Shown: positions 55,322 to 64,000 of the stretch, piece after piece
How the letters are laid out: each line of letters begins with the position of its first letter
Position numbering within the stretch: the stretch's first letter is position 1
Assembly: GCF_000834015.1 (NCBI RefSeq)
Contig: NZ_JXQI01000088.1
Location: 93,659 to 157,658, forward strand
Direction of reading: 5' to 3'
Origin: Prevotella pectinovora
GTDB lineage: Bacteria > Bacteroidota > Bacteroidia > Bacteroidales > Bacteroidaceae
DNA length: 64,000 nucleotides
Notes under the pieces: generated by a model
The model's input: only the letters and a program-made list of their open reading frames with translations
The model's database searches: none
Told to the model about the DNA's origin: nothing
Made by a program: the position numbers and the translations under genes

Positions 55322-56887
55322 ATGGCAAAAAAAGCAACAAAGGCAAAACCTACCAAAAGCATGGAGGAAGCTCTGTGGGAGTCGTGCAACAAGATGCGCG
55401 GATCGGTGGAGCCTTCCGAATACAAGCATGTGGTGCTGAGTCTTATCTTCCTGAAATATGCCGGCGACCATTTCGACCAAAAACATAAGGAGATTTGTGA
55501 GCAGTACGGCGATGATTATGCTGACATGGTGGAGTTCTACGCTCAAGACAACGTGTTCTATATCCCTGCAGAATGTCGTTGGTCGTATATCATGGAGAAC
55601 GCCAAGCAGGACAATATCTTCCAGATTATAGACGACGCACTTGCCAACATCGAGAAGTCTAACAAGCAGCTCGATGGCGCTTTGCCTTCCAACTATTACA
55701 GTAATCTCGGACTCGACCGCTCCAAGTTTGCCGCCTTGCTCGACGAGATTAACAAGCTCGACACGCTCAAAGACGAGGAGAACGACATCATCGGTCGTGT
55801 CTACGAGTTCTTTCTGGGTAAGTTCGCCATTGCCGAGGGTAAGGGCAAGGGTGAGTTCTACACGCCGAAGAGCATCGTGAATCTTATCGCTGAGATGATT
55901 GAGCCATACGACGGCAAAATTTATGACCCGTGCTGCGGTTCGGGCGGTATGTTCGTGCAGTCGATGAAGTTCGTAAAAGCGCACCACGGCAACCAGAAGA
56001 ATATCTCGGTCTACGGACAAGAATATACCAAGACCACATACAAGCTGGCGCGCATGAACCTCGCCATACGTGGCATCAATGCAGACATACGTCTTGGCGA
56101 CACGTTCCACAATGATCAACATAAGGACTTGAAGGCTGACTATATAATGGCTAATCCGCCGTTCAACCAAAGCGGATGGCGCACAGAAAATGAACTGACC
56201 AGCGACCCTCGTTGGGCAGGCTTTGATGTGCCGCCTACGAGCAACGCCAACTACGGATGGATTCTCAACATTCTCTCTAAGCTCTCCACCGACGGTGTGG
56301 CAGGCTTTATCCTTTCTAATGGTGCTCTTTCGGCTGACAGCACGGAGTTGGCTATCCGCAGGAAACTGCTGGAGATGGGAAAGGTGGAGGCGATAGTCAT
56401 CTTGCCTCGAAAGCTATTCTATTCTACGGATATAAGCGTTACGCTTTGGATTCTGAACAACAACAAGAAAGCGCGCTGCGTTGAGAAGAACGGTGAGGAA
56501 CGTCATTATCGTGATCGTGAGAAAGAGGTTATGTTCTTCGATATGCGAAATATGGGAGAACCATATGAAAAGAAGTTTGTACAGCTGTCAGAGGCTGATC
56601 GAAATAAGGTGACTACCGCATATCATAATTGGCAACAAGAGGGATGGGAAACATCTTATAGCGATGAACCCGAATTCTGTAAGTCGGTCAATCTGACCAA
56701 TCTCAAGGAAAAAGACTTCTCTCTTGTGCCAAGTAAATATATAGAATTTATTCAGAGAAATGGTATGGAAAATTTCGATGAAAAAATAAAGACTATTGGT
56801 GCTGAATTAAAGACTTTGAACGAAGAAAGAACGACTCTTGATCAAGAAATAAAGAAATTGTTTGCTGCTTATGGAATTGAAATATAA
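55322..56887 (+). CDS. hsdM: Type I restriction-modification methyltransferase subunit
   Basis: 521 residues. An N-terminal HsdM helical domain (LWESCNKMRGSVEPSEYKHV), motif I DPCCGSGGMF (~202-211) and motif IV NPPF (~278-281), so an N6-adenine methyltransferase. GEFYTPKSIVNLI is the family signature. It would form M2S and R2M2S complexes with the S and R subunits encoded downstream. The final ~100 residues are more AT-rich, leading into hsdS. It overlaps hsdS by 17 bases. Confidence 0.96.
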   Translation: MAKKATKAKPTKSMEEALWESCNKMRGSVEPSEYKHVVLSLIFLKYAGDHFDQKHKEICEQYGDDYADMVEFYAQDNVFYIPAECRWSYIMENAKQDNIFQIIDDALANIEKSNKQLDGALPSNYYSNLGLDRSKFAALLDEINKLDTLKDEENDIIGRVYEFFLGKFAIAEGKGKGEFYTPKSIVNLIAEMIEPYDGKIYDPCCGSGGMFVQSMKFVKAHHGNQKNISVYGQEYTKTTYKLARMNLAIRGINADIRLGDTFHNDQHKDLKADYIMANPPFNQSGWRTENELTSDPRWAGFDVPPTSNANYGWILNILSKLSTDGVAGFILSNGALSADSTELAIRRKLLEMGKVEAIVILPRKLFYSTDISVTLWILNNNKKARCVEKNGEERHYRDREKEVMFFDMRNMGEPYEKKFVQLSEADRNKVTTAYHNWQQEGWETSYSDEPEFCKSVNLTNLKEKDFSLVPSKYIEFIQRNGMENFDEKIKTIGAELKTLNEERTTLDQEIKKLFAAYGIEI

Positions 56888-57935
56888 GTCGATTGGCAAT
56901 TACATACACTTGATAGATAATAGAAATACCGATTTGGAATGTACCAAACTGGTAGGATTAACTGTGGAAAAGAAGTTCATTCCTTCTGTGGCTAACATTA
57001 TTGGAACTGACTTGTCAAAATATAAAGTCATAAAGAAAAATCAATTTGCATGCAGTCTTATGCAGGTAAGTAGAGATGGCAAGATGCCTGTTGCAATGTT
57101 TAGGGAAGATTCTGCAATTATGTCTCCTGCATATCCAATGTTCGAAGTGAACGATGAGAAAGAACTGATGCCCGAGTATTTAGAAATGTACCTTTCACGC
57201 TCAGAATTTGATAGAGAAGCTGTTTTCTACGCTATTGGTGGTGTTCGTGGCTCATTGGAATGGAGCGACTTTTGCGACATGCAGCTTCCTGTTCCTCCAA
57301 TCGAGGAGCAGCGCCGTATCGTGTCTGAATATCAGACCGTGGAGCACCGCATTGCAAACAACGAGGCACTTATACAAAAACTCGAAGAAACCGCACAAGC
57401 TATTTATCACCATACTTTCGTGGAAGGAATTGATGAGGAAAATCTGCCGGAGGGGTGGAGAAAAGGATGCTTAGAAGATATTGCAAACTTTTCAAATGGT
57501 AAAGCGATAAAACCTTCTGTCGGTAGTATTCCAATTTATGGTGGAAATGGCATAATTGGCTTTACAGAAGACAATAATGCTGAAAATGTCATTGTTATTG
57601 GGCGTGTAGGTGCAAATTGTGGATGTGTATATTACAATGAAGCAAAATGTTGGGTTAATGATAATTCTATAAAAGGAACATCAAGAGATGGACATAATGG
57701 ATATTTGTTTTTTGTTCTAAAATCTCTTGAGCTCAATAAAGTGAGCGAAGGGTCAGGACAACCTCTATTGACGCAAACTATTTTAAATGGATTGTCGTTT
57801 TTTATACCTGATTCAAAAACTATAATTGATTTTAATAAATTTGCAACAAGAATACTTCGTTATATAGACAACCTTGCAGAAGAAAACTTCCACCTCCGCA
57901 CCCTCCTCTCTCTCCTAACTTCAAAACTCTCATAG
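56871..57935 (+). CDS. hsdS: Type I specificity subunit
   Basis: 354 residues with two target-recognition domains (~1-145 and ~195-335), each followed by a conserved helical spacer: VPPIEEQRRIVSEYQTVEHR and the C-terminal FNKFATRILRYIDNLAEENF. The recognition domains are AT-rich while the spacer between them (nt ~57250-57470) is GC-richer, the usual mark of exchanged domains. The ATG at 56871 is used; it lies inside the 3' end of hsdM. No second hsdS or invertase was found nearby, so no phase-variation shuffling is evident. Confidence 0.92.
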   Translation: MELKYKSIGNYIHLIDNRNTDLECTKLVGLTVEKKFIPSVANIIGTDLSKYKVIKKNQFACSLMQVSRDGKMPVAMFREDSAIMSPAYPMFEVNDEKELMPEYLEMYLSRSEFDREAVFYAIGGVRGSLEWSDFCDMQLPVPPIEEQRRIVSEYQTVEHRIANNEALIQKLEETAQAIYHHTFVEGIDEENLPEGWRKGCLEDIANFSNGKAIKPSVGSIPIYGGNGIIGFTEDNNAENVIVIGRVGANCGCVYYNEAKCWVNDNSIKGTSRDGHNGYLFFVLKSLELNKVSEGSGQPLLTQTILNGLSFFIPDSKTIIDFNKFATRILRYIDNLAEENFHLRTLLSLLTSKLS

Positions 57936-57939
57936 TCAT

Positions 57940-59100
57940 ATGGAAATTCAAGATGTAAGTTTCGATATACTGGTCTCACAGATTCAGACAACAGACAGAG
58001 CGTTGCAAAACAATGCCCGACTGATAATCAACCGTCACGTCACTGCAAAGGCATGGCTCACGGGATATTACATCGTGGAATACGAGTTGAAGGGTAAGGA
58101 CCGGGCTTTATATGGTGAGCAGATACTGCAAAGACTCGCAGAAAAACTGCAAAACAGTAAGACTTTCAGCTATCGTAGCCTGAAGCTATATAAGCAGTTC
58201 TATCTTGCTTACAAGTCTTTGGGTGTACAGATTTACTCGTTTGTCTGTTCGCTTCCACAAATCGGGCAGTCGTTGTCTGCCCAATTATATATCGCTAATT
58301 CTAAGGAGGTTACAATTAGGCAGACAGTGTCTGCCCAATTACCCACCACTGTAAAAGCAGAGCCTGTGCTGACTACCGACCCACAGCTGCTTTTCAACAA
58401 ATTGTCGTTCTCTCATCTTACTGCTATCATGGCAATTAACGATCCTCTACAACGAACATTCTATGAGACCATGGCTATACGCGGAACATGGAGCGTAAGG
58501 GAGCTACAGCGACAGATTGATTCTAATTATTATATACGTAGTGGATGGAGTGAAAAGCCGGAGGCACTTGCAAAAATGGTAAGCGAAAAGGCTGAGGTCG
58601 CATCAATAGATACTGACTTGAAGTCGCCGTTCGTGTTTGAGTTTCTTGGACTGAAAGCAAGGGACGTATGGGAGGAGTCGGATCTTGAAAGTGCAATTAT
58701 CGACCACTTGCAGGAATTCATCCTGGAACTGGGTATGGGATTCTGTTTCGAAGCACGGCAGCAGAAGATGCTTATTGACGACAGATACTATAAGGCTGAC
58801 CTCGTATTCTATCATCGCATATTAAAACGACACGTTATCTTTGAGTTAAAGGCTCACAGACTGGATTATACGGATGTGGCTCAGCTCAATATGTATCTGG
58901 GATATTGGAGGAAAAACGTCATGCTGCAGGATGATAACGAACCGATCGGAATTCTCTTGTGTACTGAAGTGGGACAGGAAATGGCAGAGTATGCTACTAT
59001 TGGCGTGGATCCTAATATGTTTATATCTAAATATCAGCTGGAGTTGCCAAGCAAGGAGCAAATCACTGATTTCTTGCGTAAGGAAAATGTAGGACTTTAA
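57940..59100 (+). CDS. DUF1016 (YhcG-type) PD-(D/E)XK nuclease within the hsd operon
   Basis: 386 residues. The DUF1016 N-terminal domain (LTGYYIVEYELKGKDRALYG, FSYRSLKLYKQFYLAY) is followed by a linker with IGQSLSAQL and IRQTVSAQL units. The nuclease domain is YKADLVFYHRILKRHVIFEL then KA, D...ExK. It sits between hsdS (4-bp gap) and hsdR (11-bp gap), so it is co-expressed with the type I system. It is distinct in sequence from the copy at 52800. Role unproven; perhaps an accessory nuclease. Confidence 0.9.
   Translation: MEIQDVSFDILVSQIQTTDRALQNNARLIINRHVTAKAWLTGYYIVEYELKGKDRALYGEQILQRLAEKLQNSKTFSYRSLKLYKQFYLAYKSLGVQIYSFVCSLPQIGQSLSAQLYIANSKEVTIRQTVSAQLPTTVKAEPVLTTDPQLLFNKLSFSHLTAIMAINDPLQRTFYETMAIRGTWSVRELQRQIDSNYYIRSGWSEKPEALAKMVSEKAEVASIDTDLKSPFVFEFLGLKARDVWEESDLESAIIDHLQEFILELGMGFCFEARQQKMLIDDRYYKADLVFYHRILKRHVIFELKAHRLDYTDVAQLNMYLGYWRKNVMLQDDNEPIGILLCTEVGQEMAEYATIGVDPNMFISKYQLELPSKEQITDFLRKENVGL
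58260..58340. repeat. two 27-bp in-frame palindromes in the second DUF1016 linker
   Basis: 58260-58286: AATCGGGCAGTC, GTT, GTCTGCCCAATT. 58314-58340: AATTAGGCAGAC, AGT, GTCTGCCCAATT, 11 of 12 paired. The length and AATT borders match the copies at 42923 and 53108, but the arm sequence is different. Confidence 0.9.
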
Positions 59101-59111
59101 AAATATAGCTT

Positions 59112-62100
59112 ATGCCTTTTTTCAACGAAGCCCAATTGGAGGCATCCATCATACAGCTATTCCTCGAACAGCGCTACGACTACCGACCAGGCGAAACTAT
59201 TGTCAGGAAGGACAAGACGGAAGTGCTGCAGAAGGACGACTTGCGCACTTATCTGAAGGAGCGTTATGCCGGCGAAGCAATAACAGAAATGGAGGTGGAG
59301 AATGCAATACGTCGCATAGAGCAGACCTCAGGAGGCACGCTCTATGACGAGAACCGCGACTTCATGAAACTCTTGATGAACGGTTTCTCGATGAAGCGCG
59401 AGGACCCCGCCAAGCCTAATCTCTACATCTATCCGGTTGACTTCAACCGCAAGCATAAAAACCCGGTAAACGGCAATCACGACAAGGACTACAACCGCTA
59501 CAGCATCGTGAATCAGCTGGAGGTGCAGGGCGTTGAGCAGCTGCGCATACCGGATGCCATAGTCTATATAAACGGACTGCCGCTTGTTGTGCTTGAGTTC
59601 AAGAATGCTATCAAGGAGAACACCACTATTGAGGATGCTTACAAACAGCTCACCGTGCGCTATCGACGTGACATACCGCGTCTGTTCCGCTACAACGCCT
59701 TCGTGGTTATCTCCGATGGTGTGAACAACAAGTTCGGGTCGCTCTTTGCTGACTACGATTTCTTTACGTCGTGGCGAAAGGTGGAGCCGAAGGACCGCCC
59801 GATAAACGGCATTCCGTCGCTGAAGACAATGGTGGCTGGATTGTTCGACAAGGGTCGTCTGCTCGACGTGCTGCATAACTTCATCTATTTCCCCGACACT
59901 ACGAAAAACGAGATGAAGGTGGTGTGCCGTTATCCGCAGTATTATGCTGCACGCGCCCTCTACGACAATGTACTTCTGCATTCTCGCCTCAATGCCGATG
60001 GCGACGGCAAGGGCGGCACTTACTTCGGTGCTACGGGTTGCGGAAAATCGTTCACCATGCTTTTCCTCAGTCGATTGCTCATGCGCAGCAAGGTGCTCTG
60101 TTCGCCCACGATTCTGCTTATCACTGACCGCACCGACCTCGACGACCAGCTTTCGAGACAGGTGCTCAACGCCAAACAATTCATCGGCGATGAGATGATT
60201 ATGCAGGTGGAAAGCCGGGAGCATCTGAAGACTTTGTTGCAGGGACGTACCAGTGGCGGTGTGTTTCTCACCACGATTCAGAAGTTCTCAAAAGACATTG
60301 ACCTACTGTCGAAGCGTGCCAACATAATCTGTATCAGCGACGAGGCTCACCGCTCACAGGTGGGTGTGGACGAGAAGGTGCAGATTACAGAGGAGGGAGT
60401 GAAGCGCTCTTATGGTTTCGCCAAGTATCTGCATGACTCTCTGCCAAACGCTACGTATGTAGGATTTACCGGCACGCCGATTGATGCTACGCTGCAGGTG
60501 TTCGGCGGTATTGTTGACGAATATACAATGATTGATGCCGTGACAGACGGCATCACGAAAAAGATAGTGTATGAGGGGCGTGCTTCGCATGTCATCATCG
60601 ACTCGGAGAAGGTAAAGGAGATAGAGGACTACTACAACCGCTGTGCGGAGGAAGGTAGCAACGAATACCAGATAGAGGCTTCGAAAAAGGCGATGACACA
60701 GATGGAGCAGGTGCTTGCCAATCCTGATCTTATACATCGTTTGGCTGCCGACTTTGTGCTGCATTATGAACGCCGTGTGGAAGAAGGGGCTACCGTTGAG
60801 GGCAAGGCGATGATAGTGTGTGCTACCCGCGAGATAGGATATGCCATCTATAAGGAGATTGTGAAGCTGCGTCCCGAGTGGACAGAGGTGCGTCCTTGTG
60901 CTGAGGGTGAACAGCTCACTGAACAGGAAAAGGAAAAGATTCGTCCGATTGAGAAGATAAAGATGGTGTTCATACGACAAAAGGATGACCCTGAGGAACT
61001 GTATAATCTTCTCGGACCTGACGATGAACGCAAAAAACTCGACCTACAATTCAAAGAACCTAAGTCGAACCTCAAGATCGCAATCGTTGTGGATATGTGG
61101 ATTACGGGATTCGACGTGCCGTGCCTCGATACGATGTATTGCTACAAACCGCTGCAGATGCATAATCTTGTGCAGACCGTGAGCCGTGTGAATCGCAACT
61201 ATCCGGGAAAGGAAAAGGGCCTGATTGTCGACTATCTTGGCATCAAGAAGAACATGAACGCTGCAATGCGGCGTTATGCCAACGGCGGACAGACTGAGAC
61301 ACCGACCGAGGTTGTGGAACAATCACTGAAGTTGTTCCGCGACGAGCTTGACATGCTTCGCCGTATGATTTATCCATTTGACTATGCAAAGTTCTGGACA
61401 GGTTCGCCTTTGGAGCAGCTTGATACGCTCAATCAGGGAGCGGAACTCATGCAGCAGACTGACGAGAAGGAACACCGCTTCATGAAGCATGTAGGCATCA
61501 TGGTGTCTGCATACAAGATGTGTCATAATGATGACAGCATCAAACAGACGGAGGTGAATGAGGCGCATTTCTTCTCTGGCGTGAAGAGTATCATATTCAA
61601 GCTCACCAAGGGCGAGGCTCCTGATGCTACAAAGATGAACAAGCGTGTGTTGAAGATGGTGAACGACTCGCTGATTAGTGAGGAGGTGGAGCTGCTGCAC
61701 AATATGGTGATGGACAACGCTGAGGAGATTGATCTTCTCGCCAATAGCTATATGGCTCGTATCAACCGCTTGCCACTGAAGAATACAAAGGTGAAATTGC
61801 TTGAAAAACTGCTTCGTCGTGTCATAGACAGCGTAATTAAAGTGAACAAGGTGAAAGCCGTTGACTTTACGCAGCGACTCAATGAAATCGTGAAGCGTTA
61901 TAATGACCGAACCGATGACCTCGTATTTGCTGATGAGATTATCACCGAGGTTGCTGCCCAGCTCACAGAGTTGCTTAATAAGATAAAGGACGAGTCACAA
62001 CTGCCGGATGGCATTCCGGATATTGAAGTGAAGGCATTCTATGATATTCTGAAGGCTGTGGCTGAAAAATATGGATTCGCCGGCGACTTCACCGAAGAGC

Positions 62101-62381
62101 AGTTCAAACGTATGGCTCTGGAGATTAAGGGCATTGTTGACGACAAATGTCAGTTTATCGACTGGGACAAGCGTGAGGATATTAAGGCAAGCATGAAAGT
62201 GGCAATAATCCTGACTCTCGCCAAGGAGAAATATCCGCCTTACACTAAGGATGAGGTGTTTAAGGAAATCTTCGAGCAGGCTGAGAATTTCAAGAAGAAC
62301 AGAATACATTCAGAGGTTAAATATAATATGAATGTCAGCGACGGGATAAGCATGGCTGCCGAACCTGATGTCGAAAAATAA
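59112..62381 (+). CDS. hsdR: Type I restriction endonuclease subunit R
   Basis: 1089 residues, normal for the family. N-terminal nuclease: DAIVYINGLPLVVLEFKNA, with the E-x-K pair. Motor: Walker A GATGCGKSF (~307-315), DEAH at 410-413, GFTGTPI, and the late motif QTVSRVNRNYPGKEKG. A C-terminal helical region binds the M2S complex. It translocates DNA and cuts unmodified DNA at a distance. It ends the hsd operon. GC content returns to the genome level over this gene, unlike hsdS. Confidence 0.96.
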   Translation: MPFFNEAQLEASIIQLFLEQRYDYRPGETIVRKDKTEVLQKDDLRTYLKERYAGEAITEMEVENAIRRIEQTSGGTLYDENRDFMKLLMNGFSMKREDPAKPNLYIYPVDFNRKHKNPVNGNHDKDYNRYSIVNQLEVQGVEQLRIPDAIVYINGLPLVVLEFKNAIKENTTIEDAYKQLTVRYRRDIPRLFRYNAFVVISDGVNNKFGSLFADYDFFTSWRKVEPKDRPINGIPSLKTMVAGLFDKGRLLDVLHNFIYFPDTTKNEMKVVCRYPQYYAARALYDNVLLHSRLNADGDGKGGTYFGATGCGKSFTMLFLSRLLMRSKVLCSPTILLITDRTDLDDQLSRQVLNAKQFIGDEMIMQVESREHLKTLLQGRTSGGVFLTTIQKFSKDIDLLSKRANIICISDEAHRSQVGVDEKVQITEEGVKRSYGFAKYLHDSLPNATYVGFTGTPIDATLQVFGGIVDEYTMIDAVTDGITKKIVYEGRASHVIIDSEKVKEIEDYYNRCAEEGSNEYQIEASKKAMTQMEQVLANPDLIHRLAADFVLHYERRVEEGATVEGKAMIVCATREIGYAIYKEIVKLRPEWTEVRPCAEGEQLTEQEKEKIRPIEKIKMVFIRQKDDPEELYNLLGPDDERKKLDLQFKEPKSNLKIAIVVDMWITGFDVPCLDTMYCYKPLQMHNLVQTVSRVNRNYPGKEKGLIVDYLGIKKNMNAAMRRYANGGQTETPTEVVEQSLKLFRDELDMLRRMIYPFDYAKFWTGSPLEQLDTLNQGAELMQQTDEKEHRFMKHVGIMVSAYKMCHNDDSIKQTEVNEAHFFSGVKSIIFKLTKGEAPDATKMNKRVLKMVNDSLISEEVELLHNMVMDNAEEIDLLANSYMARINRLPLKNTKVKLLEKLLRRVIDSVIKVNKVKAVDFTQRLNEIVKRYNDRTDDLVFADEIITEVAAQLTELLNKIKDESQLPDGIPDIEVKAFYDILKAVAEKYGFAGDFTEEQFKRMALEIKGIVDDKCQFIDWDKREDIKASMKVAIILTLAKEKYPPYTKDEVFKEIFEQAENFKKNRIHSEVKYNMNVSDGISMAAEPDVEK

Positions 62382-62415
62382 TACATCTAATAGTCTTTGA
62401 ACTAAAATCTATATT

Positions 62416-62451
62416 TCCTTGTTTACTCGTATCTTGTCTACTTGTCTACTG
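62416..62451. repeat. 35-bp repeat, inverted copy of 35546-35581
   Basis: TTGTTTACTCGTATCTTGTC then TACTTGTCTACTGC. It lies 35 bp after the hsdR stop and just outside the right bracketing repeat. Confidence 0.75.
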
Positions 62452-62471
62452 CAGAGCAAGTTGGAAACTTG

Positions 62472-62639
62472 CATATATATTATAGGTAGACTGCATAAAG
62501 AGTCCTTATGACAAATCGTAGGGATGGAAAGCGGCTTATCAGAAGACAAATCAGTCGGCTGCACGAAATGTCAACCGGTTACAAGTTGTAACGGTTTCAT
62601 TTCCTTCTTCTATTGGTATGGCGTGACTATTTCCATAAT
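62472..62639. repeat. right direct repeat bracketing defence cassette 2
   Basis: ATATATATTATAGG, GACTGCATAAAGAGTCCTTA, ACAAATCGTAGGGAT (62472-62525), and GCGTGACTATTTCCATAAT (62621-62639). It matches the left copy at 51915-52008. Between the two parts here lies a hairpin-forming AACCGGTTACAAGTTGTAAC (~62574). The remainder of the gap to the HU gene holds only its promoter. Confidence 0.8.
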
Positions 62640-62778
62640 GGAAACTGTCGTAAATGGAGGTGGCACTTTTAGCAGGGTTAATGAACTTTTTACCCCTAAA
62701 CTGAACTTTCTTTCAACTATAACTTTAATCAACCAACGCTAACACGCCATAACCGTAAAACTCGCCTGGGGGATGTTG

Positions 62779-62786
62779 TAACTTTG
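62779..62786 (+). promoter_or_regulatory. -7 box of the HU-HIG gene
   Basis: TAACTTTG followed by CAAATG, ~68 bp before the ATG; leader ends with a poly-A-rich stretch (TTAACCCTTAAAAATTTATT), typical of strongly translated Bacteroidetes genes. Confidence 0.65.
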
Positions 62787-62853
62787 CAAATGTAAAACGG
62801 AACTACCCGTTGAACAAGTAACAATTATCATTAACCCTTAAAAATTTATTATC

Positions 62854-63345
62854 ATGTCAAAAGTACAGAATGGCAAACTTTACTATCAGTTGTTCCAGAA
62901 CAACGTTGCTGACTCTAAATTCTACCAGATGTGGTATGCTAAGGCGAAACACATCGACACCGTGACCTTCGACGAGCTCATCACCCACATGGCAAACCAC
63001 AACGTGGGATTCCCAAGAGGTGTAGTGTCGGGAGTGATGATGTCGTTCGTGGACTGTCTGCTCGAACTCGTGGCACAGAGCAAGAAGGTGCAGCTCGGCG
63101 ACCTCGGCACTTTCTACCTCAATCTCACCTCGAAGCCTGCAGCAAAGTATGAGGAGTTCAACGCCGCAGAGAATATCATGGACTGCGGACTGCGTTTCAT
63201 CTCATCACAGACCGAAAACAAGGACAACCTCACCCGTTCGGCCTTCACCAAGGCGATGTCGTTCAAGAACTTCAATACTCTCATGCGTGAAAGTGACAAG
63301 ATGCTCGTAGACACTGCGAACAAGGAGAAGAACAAGACTGTCTGA
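62854..63345 (+). CDS. HU-family (HU-HIG) DNA-binding protein
   Basis: 163 residues. The N-terminal ~125 residues follow the HU/IHF fold in the extended Bacteroidetes form (VTFDELITHMANHNVGFPRG, VSGVMMSFVDCLLELVAQSK, VQLGDLGTFYLNL). The short C-terminal tail (residues ~125-163) is not the usual HIG extension. It is a nucleoid-type DNA-bending protein. It stands immediately outside the defence island; such genes are multi-copy in Prevotella, so specific involvement is speculative. Confidence 0.88.
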   Translation: MSKVQNGKLYYQLFQNNVADSKFYQMWYAKAKHIDTVTFDELITHMANHNVGFPRGVVSGVMMSFVDCLLELVAQSKKVQLGDLGTFYLNLTSKPAAKYEEFNAAENIMDCGLRFISSQTENKDNLTRSAFTKAMSFKNFNTLMRESDKMLVDTANKEKNKTV

Positions 63346-63394
63346 TTCTGACTCCATTTTCCCTCTTGCCCTCATGATAGGGTGGGAGGGATTT

Positions 63395-64000
63395 TAGTAC
63401 AACCCATCCTAACCTTCCCCAAGTGAAGGAACAGGTTACTCTGGGTAAATGACATCAGCCCCCACCTAGCCTCCCCCGTAGGGGAGGGACAGATACCCTT
63501 GCAAGTAATATTATCGTCAGTAGTCGTCTGATTATCAGTGGTTTATCAAAAGCAATAGTATCTGTCCCTCCCCTACGGGGGAGGCTAGGTGGGGGCTGAT
63601 ATGATTGTCTGAAGAAGTCTGATTATCAGTGGCTTATCAATAGCAATAGTAACTGTCCCTCCCCTACGGGGGAGGCTAGGTGGGGGCTGATATGATTGTC
63701 TGAAGAAGTCTTTGACAAAACATAGTAACCTTCCCCAAGTGAAGGAACAGGTTACTCTGGTTAAATGACATCAGCCCCCACCTATCCTCCCCCGTAGGGG
63801 AGGGACAGATACCCTTGCAAGTAATATTTATCGTCAGTAGTCGTCTGATTATCAGTGGTTTATCAATAGCAAGAGTAACTGTCCCTCCCCTACGGGGGAG
63901 GCTAGGTGGGGGCTGATATGATTGTCTGAAGAAGTCTTTGACAAAGCATAGTAACTTGTTCCTTCCCTTGGGGAATGTCAGGATGGGTTATCCTGCGGGG
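63395..64000. repeat. composite palindromic repeat block 11
   Basis: Two near-identical composite elements in tandem: arms and cores at ~63450-63600 and ~63768-63915, both with CCTTGCAAGTAATATT and GTCAGTAGTCGTCTGATTAT. A third right half lies between them. The block continues past the window end. Confidence 0.86.

Noticed and set aside
56862..57935. Phase-variable type I shuffling locus
   Set aside because: Only one hsdS is present, with no recombinase or inverted hsdS fragments nearby.

Overview
The window looks like the chromosome of a Prevotella-type member of the Bacteroidales. Protein content points that way: DUF4954, HU-HIG, S8 and M16 secreted peptidases, a TonB-dependent receptor with PnuC, class I fumarase, DUF4373, and a Prevotella-style C-terminal sorting-like tail. 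So do the promoters, which repeatedly show the Bacteroidetes -7 box (TAnnTTTG), often with TTG 19-20 bp upstream, and the near absence of Shine-Dalgarno sequences. No rRNA or tRNA gene was seen.

Layout. 1-13.7 kb: an M16 peptidase (cut by the window edge), hflX-DUF4954, class I fumarase, an ATPase/nuclease fusion gene, and a thiamine-uptake pair (PnuC/PnuT-type permease plus TonB-dependent receptor) behind a TPP riboswitch. 13.9-18.5 kb: a minisatellite, an Abi_2 (HEPN) abortive-infection-type gene with a structured leader, a second ATPase/nuclease fusion and a DUF4373 gene. 18.5-26.5 kb: 2.6 kb of repeats, then a triple-repeat secreted protein, a subtilisin-like protease and a small exported protein. 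26.8-35.5 kb: xseA/xseB, ilvE, trmB, mrp, a third ATPase/nuclease fusion and a membrane coiled-coil protein. 35.6-41.4 kb: a TolC/HlyD/ABC-2 export operon. 42.4-62.4 kb: a defence island. 62.8-63.3 kb: an HU-HIG protein, then repeats.

The defence island has two cassettes. The first (42.4-51.6 kb) has a small Cro/C1-type regulator, a broken DUF1016 gene, then a tight run: Mod methyltransferase, Res-type helicase/nuclease, a 71-residue protein, a DndD-like SMC ATPase, a HerA-type ATPase with a DndE-like N-terminus, and a small exported protein. This combines a type III-like restriction-modification core with Dnd-type partners but has no cysteine desulfurase or DndB/DndC genes; it is my main candidate for an under-described system. 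The second (52.3-62.4 kb) has regulator, decayed HsdR-like fragment, DUF1016 nuclease and RhuM, then regulator, HsdM, HsdS, DUF1016 nuclease and HsdR. It is bracketed by imperfect direct repeats.

Non-coding structure is unusually rich. There is a ~187-bp MITE-like element in five near-full copies plus fragments. Composite palindromic repeats fill nearly every intergenic gap and interrupt operons. Several minisatellites occur, two with exactly 33-bp units. A family of in-frame 27-bp palindromes lies in the linkers of all three DUF1016 genes, with arms that change in step. Positions were read by eye; domain calls are from motif recognition, with no database search.
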